Assembly: GCA_032119795.1 (NCBI GenBank)
Contig: JAUMFO010000021.1
Location: 42,122 to 106,121, forward strand
Origin: JAGIBJ01 sp032119795
GTDB taxonomy: Bacteria; Actinomycetota; Thermoleophilia; Solirubrobacterales; Solirubrobacteraceae
Direction of reading: 5' to 3'
DNA length: 64,000 bases
The notes under the pieces: generated by a model
The model's database searches: none
What the model saw: the letters and a program-made list of their open reading frames with translations, nothing else
What the model was told of the DNA's origin: nothing
Program-made: the position numbers and the translations under genes
Shown here: one piece after another, positions 60,948-64,000 of the stretch
Numbering within the stretch: position 1 is the stretch's first letter
Layout of the letters: every line of letters starts with the position of its first letter

Positions 60948-61948
60948 CGCTGACGCTGGCCATCGAGACGAGCTGCGACGACACGTGCGCCGCGGTGTTG
61001 GACGGCGAGCGCGTCCTGAGTAACGCGATCGCTTCGCAGGGCATTCATGACGCTTACGGCGGAGTGGTGCCGGAACTCGCCGCGCGACAGCACGTGGAGG
61101 CGATCGGGCCGGTGCTCGCTGACGCGCTGCGCACCGCGCAGGTGCAGGCCGACGACATCGAGCAGGTCGCCGTGACCCGCGGCCCTGGATTGGTCGGCTC
61201 GCTGCTGTGCGGCTTGCAGACGGCCAAGGCCTTTGCTGCGCCGCGCGGTCTGCCACTCATCGCCGTCGACCACATGCACGGGCATCTGCTCTCCGGACGC
61301 CTCGCGGCGGAGCCGCCCCCGGAGGACAGATCGCACCTCGTCCTGGTTGCGTCCGGCGGGCACACGCTGTTGGCCCGGGCCGACGGCACCCGCCTGGGGG
61401 AGATCGAGATCGTCGGCCGCACGCTCGACGACGCCGCCGGCGAGGCGATCGACAAGGGCGCCCGCCTCTTGGGGCTCAGCTACCCGGGCGGTCCCGCACT
61501 GGAGCGCCTCGCGGCGACGGGTGATCCGGCCGCCTACCGCTTCCCGCGCAGTGAGAAGGTCCCGGGCCTGGACTTCTCGTTCTCAGGTCTCAAGACCGCG
61601 CTGCTCTACGTCGTCCGCGACCTGTCGGCCGACGAACTCGAGGCGCGTCGCGCCGACCTGGCCGCGTCGTACCAAGCGGCGGTCGTTGCAACGCTCGTGC
61701 TGCGAGTTCGCCGGGCGCTGGCGTCGACTGGCCTCGACCACGTGGCGATCGGTGGTGGCGTCGCTGCGAGCGGCGCGCTGCGTGCGGCGTTGGCCGAACT
61801 TGGTTGCGGACTGTCGATCCCGGACCGCGAGTACTGCACCGACAACGCCGCGATGATCGGCGCCGCGGCGCACGCCACCGACGCCGTCGCCTACCCGACC
61901 TACCTGTCGCTCGACGCCTACGGGACGGGGCAGGGGCCGGTCCGGTGA
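60944..61948 (+). CDS. tsaD: tRNA t6A threonylcarbamoyltransferase TsaD
   Basis: A 334-residue Kae1/TsaD protein, normal length. The metal-binding HxxxH is in VDHMHGHLLSG (near residue 108). The ETSCDDTCAAVL start, LVASGGHTLLAR, DDAAGEAIDKGARLLGL and YPGGPALERLAATGD are all family blocks. It transfers threonylcarbamoyl from the adenylate to tRNA A37. ATG 60944 overlaps the rimI stop and its stop overlaps the following GTG. Confidence 0.96.
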   Translation: MTLTLAIETSCDDTCAAVLDGERVLSNAIASQGIHDAYGGVVPELAARQHVEAIGPVLADALRTAQVQADDIEQVAVTRGPGLVGSLLCGLQTAKAFAAPRGLPLIAVDHMHGHLLSGRLAAEPPPEDRSHLVLVASGGHTLLARADGTRLGEIEIVGRTLDDAAGEAIDKGARLLGLSYPGGPALERLAATGDPAAYRFPRSEKVPGLDFSFSGLKTALLYVVRDLSADELEARRADLAASYQAAVVATLVLRVRRALASTGLDHVAIGGGVAASGALRAALAELGCGLSIPDREYCTDNAAMIGAAAHATDAVAYPTYLSLDAYGTGQGPVR

Positions 61949-62241
61949 GCGGCACCGCGTCCGCGCAACCTGCGGCGAGGTCTGGCGCTGACGCTCGCAT
62001 CACCGTCTACTCGCGCCCCGGGTGCCACCTCTGCGAGGACGCCCTCGAGGAGCTTGCCCCGCTCGCTGCGGAGGCCGACACAACGATCGTGGAGGTCAAC
62101 ATCGACCTCGACGACGCGCTGCTGCTCGCCCACCTGGAGCGGATCCCGGTGGTGCTCGTCGACGGCGCCGAGGTGTGCACGTTGTTCGCCGAACCCGAGG
62201 TGGTGCGCTCCGCACTGGCTCGGGCCCCCGTCGACCGATGA
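61945..62241 (+). CDS. Glutaredoxin-like (DUF836) protein
   Basis: A 98-residue thioredoxin-fold protein with the active motif CHLC in VYSRPGCHLCEDALEELA. A cis-proline (IPVVLVDG) is present later. Proteins of this small family resemble NrdH or glutaredoxin. GTG 61945 overlaps the tsaD stop. It is the last gene of the t6A operon before rex, a redox regulator; the adjacency is common but functional linkage is not shown. Confidence 0.85.
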   Translation: MSGTASAQPAARSGADARITVYSRPGCHLCEDALEELAPLAAEADTTIVEVNIDLDDALLLAHLERIPVVLVDGAEVCTLFAEPEVVRSALARAPVDR

Positions 62242-62275
62242 CGGAGCCTGTCCTCGATGCCGGGGCCCGGTCGCC

Positions 62276-62281
62276 TAGACT
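62276..62281 (+). promoter_or_regulatory. Leaderless-type -10 box TAGACT for rex
   Basis: TAGACT, seven bases, then GTG 62289, giving rex its own promoter and a start 51 bases inside the longer open frame. Confidence 0.7.
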
Positions 62282-62288
62282 CGCCGCT

Positions 62289-62954
62289 GTGCGCGAAACG
62301 CCGACGCAGCCCCCTCGTCAAGACGGAGGCCCCTCCGATCGCCGGCTCTCCATCGGCGTGGCGGCACGCCTGTCGCGATACCTGCAGGTGCTGACGCAGG
62401 CCCGCAAGCTCGATCGCGAGACGATCTCCTCGCAGGAACTCTCCGACTACACGCACGTCAACGCGACCCAGATTCGACGCGATCTCTCCGGGTTCGGACG
62501 GTTTGGCAAGCGCGGCGTGGGCTACTCCGTCGACGGCCTGATCGACCAGATCCAGGCCATCCTGCGCACGAGTGAGCAGATCAACATTGCGCTGATCGGT
62601 GCCGGCCGACTCGGTCGGGCGATCGGCTCATCGGATCTCTTTGCCGACCATGGCTTCAAGATCAAGGCCGTCATCGACGCCGACCCGGAGAAGGCTGGCG
62701 GCGATCTCGCCGGTGTGCCGATTCTTCCGATGGATCAGATGGCTGCCGCGATCGTCAGCGAGCAGATTGTCGTCGCCGTCCTGGCGGTGCCCAGCGAGGC
62801 CGCGCAGGACATCACCGATCAGCTCGTCGAGGCTGGCCTGAAGATCATCTTCAACTACTCGGGTGGGCTCGTCGACGTGCCTGCTGGCGTGATCGTGCAC
62901 ACGTCGTCACCTGCGGTGGAGCTGCTCCACGCGCTCTACTTCTACCTCGCGTGA
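62289..62954 (+). CDS. rex: Redox-sensing transcriptional repressor Rex
   Basis: A 221-residue Rex. The winged-helix domain covers about residues 18-85 (RLSRYLQVLTQARKLDRETI, then ELSDYTHVNATQIRRDLSGF) and the NAD(H)-binding Rossmann domain about 95-215 (IALIGAGRLGRAIGSSDLFA). It represses respiration and fermentation genes when NADH is low. GTG 62289 with a TAGACT box is preferred; ATG 62238, which overlaps the previous stop, is an alternative that adds 17 residues. The stop overlaps the next gene. Confidence 0.92.
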   Translation: MRETPTQPPRQDGGPSDRRLSIGVAARLSRYLQVLTQARKLDRETISSQELSDYTHVNATQIRRDLSGFGRFGKRGVGYSVDGLIDQIQAILRTSEQINIALIGAGRLGRAIGSSDLFADHGFKIKAVIDADPEKAGGDLAGVPILPMDQMAAAIVSEQIVVAVLAVPSEAAQDITDQLVEAGLKIIFNYSGGLVDVPAGVIVHTSSPAVELLHALYFYLA

Positions 62955-64000
62955 GCGCCGAACCTGCGACGGATCCGGAGCCCAAGGTGGGCTCGACCCT
63001 CGACATGGAGGTCGCCGAGGCGGTCTTCGCCGAGAGCGTCGACCTCACCGTCGGCTTGGAAGAGGAGTTTGCGCTCCTGGATCCGGAGACGCTCGAGCTC
63101 GTCCCGCGCTTTGAGCCGCTGGTCGAGGCCTCCGAGACCGAGGACCCGGCGCTGCGGGCCCAGATCACGGGCGAGCTGATCTGCTCGGAGCTGGAGATCA
63201 TCTCCGGTCGTGGGCCGACGCTCGCCGGCGCGATCGAGCTGCAGGCGGCCCACCGAGCCCGGCTCGTGTCGCACGTGGAGCGCCACGCCACCACGCTGGC
63301 ATCGATTGGCACTCACCCGTGGGCTGACTACCGCGAGCAGCTCAACATCGATACCGAGCACTACCGCCGGGTCGTCGACGGTCTCGGCTACGTGGCCCGG
63401 CGCAACAACACCTTCTCGTTGCATTTGCACGTCGGCGTGAACGGGACCGATCGTGCGGTCGCCGCATGCGACCGCTTGCGGCCCGTGCTGCCGCTGCTGC
63501 TGGCGCTGTCGACCAGTTCGCCGCTGCTCGAGGGGCAAGACACGAATCTGCACTCCGCCCGCACGCTGACGTTCACCCGGACCTTCCCGCGCTGCGGCGT
63601 GCCCGACGTCTACGGCGACTGGGCGACGTACAAGGATTACCTCCAGACGCTCCAGCGTCTGGGCTCGATTGTTGAGGCCACGCAGGTGTGGTGGTCGATC
63701 CGCCCGCATCTGCGCAACGGCACCGTCGAGGTGCGCATCTGCGACGCCCAGCCCGATGCGGCTCGCGGGAACGCCCTCGCGGCGCTGACCGTGGCGTGTG
63801 TGGCGCAGGCCGTTGCCGACCACGACGAGGGCGTCCCGTTCGAGCACCCCACGCCGCGGATGGTCGAGGAGAACCTGTGGCGGGCGATCCGTCATGGCCT
63901 CGATGGCGAGATGATCGATCTCGACCGGCTCGAGACCTACCCGTCGTCGTCGATCGAGGACCGTCTGCTGGAGTGGACGGCCCCAGCCCGCGCCGCGCAC
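62951..64000 (+). CDS. YbdK-type glutamate-cysteine ligase family enzyme, 3' end cut
   Basis: The first 350 codons of a carboxylate-amine ligase of the GCS2 family. The nucleotide and metal region VDLTVGLEEEFALLDPETLE is near residue 30, followed by FSLHLHVGVN and EVRICDAQPDAA with the expected glutamate and histidine residues. It would join glutamate to an amine such as cysteine, a glutathione-type step; YbdK members vary in substrate. The GTG at 62951 overlaps the rex stop. The gene runs past the right edge of the window. Confidence 0.85.
   Translation, partial: MSAEPATDPEPKVGSTLDMEVAEAVFAESVDLTVGLEEEFALLDPETLELVPRFEPLVEASETEDPALRAQITGELICSELEIISGRGPTLAGAIELQAAHRARLVSHVERHATTLASIGTHPWADYREQLNIDTEHYRRVVDGLGYVARRNNTFSLHLHVGVNGTDRAVAACDRLRPVLPLLLALSTSSPLLEGQDTNLHSARTLTFTRTFPRCGVPDVYGDWATYKDYLQTLQRLGSIVEATQVWWSIRPHLRNGTVEVRICDAQPDAARGNALAALTVACVAQAVADHDEGVPFEHPTPRMVEENLWRAIRHGLDGEMIDLDRLETYPSSSIEDRLLEWTAPARAAH

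Overview
The window is a GC-rich bacterial chromosome segment. Its features point to the Actinomycetota: an SOS box of the CGAAC-N4-GTTCG type upstream of uvrA, an MMPL transporter, a type 4 uracil-DNA glycosylase, an LPXTG-type surface protein, and ten clear promoters of the TAnnnT-N7-RTG leaderless kind. The gene style (YbdK-type glutamate-cysteine ligase family, C-P lyase, tandem secreted hydrolases) would fit Thermoleophilia/Solirubrobacterales, but that placement is inference.

Layout. 1-1965 (minus): the left end of a dimethylamine-type heme oxidative N-demethylase operon, preceded by a divergent GAF-PucR regulator (2119-3858). 3859-7987: a small accessory patch with a NucA/NucB-type nuclease and SUKH-like immunity pair, a 1412-bp IS3-like element with clear terminal repeats, an IS110 relic and a decapitated gene. 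7988-11168: ethanolamine ammonia-lyase (eutBC) and a PfkB-family kinase. 11249-21077: a C-P lyase operon phnDCEFGHIJKLM ending in an inositol-monophosphatase-family gene. It is preceded by a four-unit 11-bp PHO-box-like array, and neither phnN nor phnP is visible.

21074-27436 (minus): a PHP phosphatase, then a four-gene set matching the N-methylglutamate pathway (mgsA/glxB, mgsB/glxC, mgsC/glxD, gmaS/glnT) plus a single-subunit FAD amine oxidase, most joined by 1-4-bp overlaps. The sequence blocks CCATGGAC and GCACATT occur upstream of both this operon and the N-demethylase operon. The two together would take dimethylamine to methylamine, to gamma-glutamylmethylamide and N-methylglutamate, then to glutamate and formaldehyde.

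27636-44246: a membrane protein, a MASE1-PAS-GGDEF cyclase, uvrA with an SOS box, a secreted protein, an ABC-2 exporter, three tandem paralogous secreted alpha/beta-hydrolases, arfB, a hexapeptide acyltransferase and an M28 peptidase. 44279-49290: an acyl-CoA dehydrogenase and a class III CoA-transferase with TetR regulators and matching inverted-repeat operators. 49346-49479: two 61-bp direct repeats that each contain a perfect 11-bp hairpin. 49489-53798 (minus): an aminotransferase and a pantothenate cluster (DUF2520 protein, panC, panD, panB). 53940-57844: type 4 UDG, TetR and MMPL exporter. 58034-64000: a repeat-helix protein, a small LPFTG surface protein, the tRNA t6A operon tsaE-tsaB-rimI-tsaD, a glutaredoxin-like protein, rex, and a YbdK-type ligase cut by the window edge.
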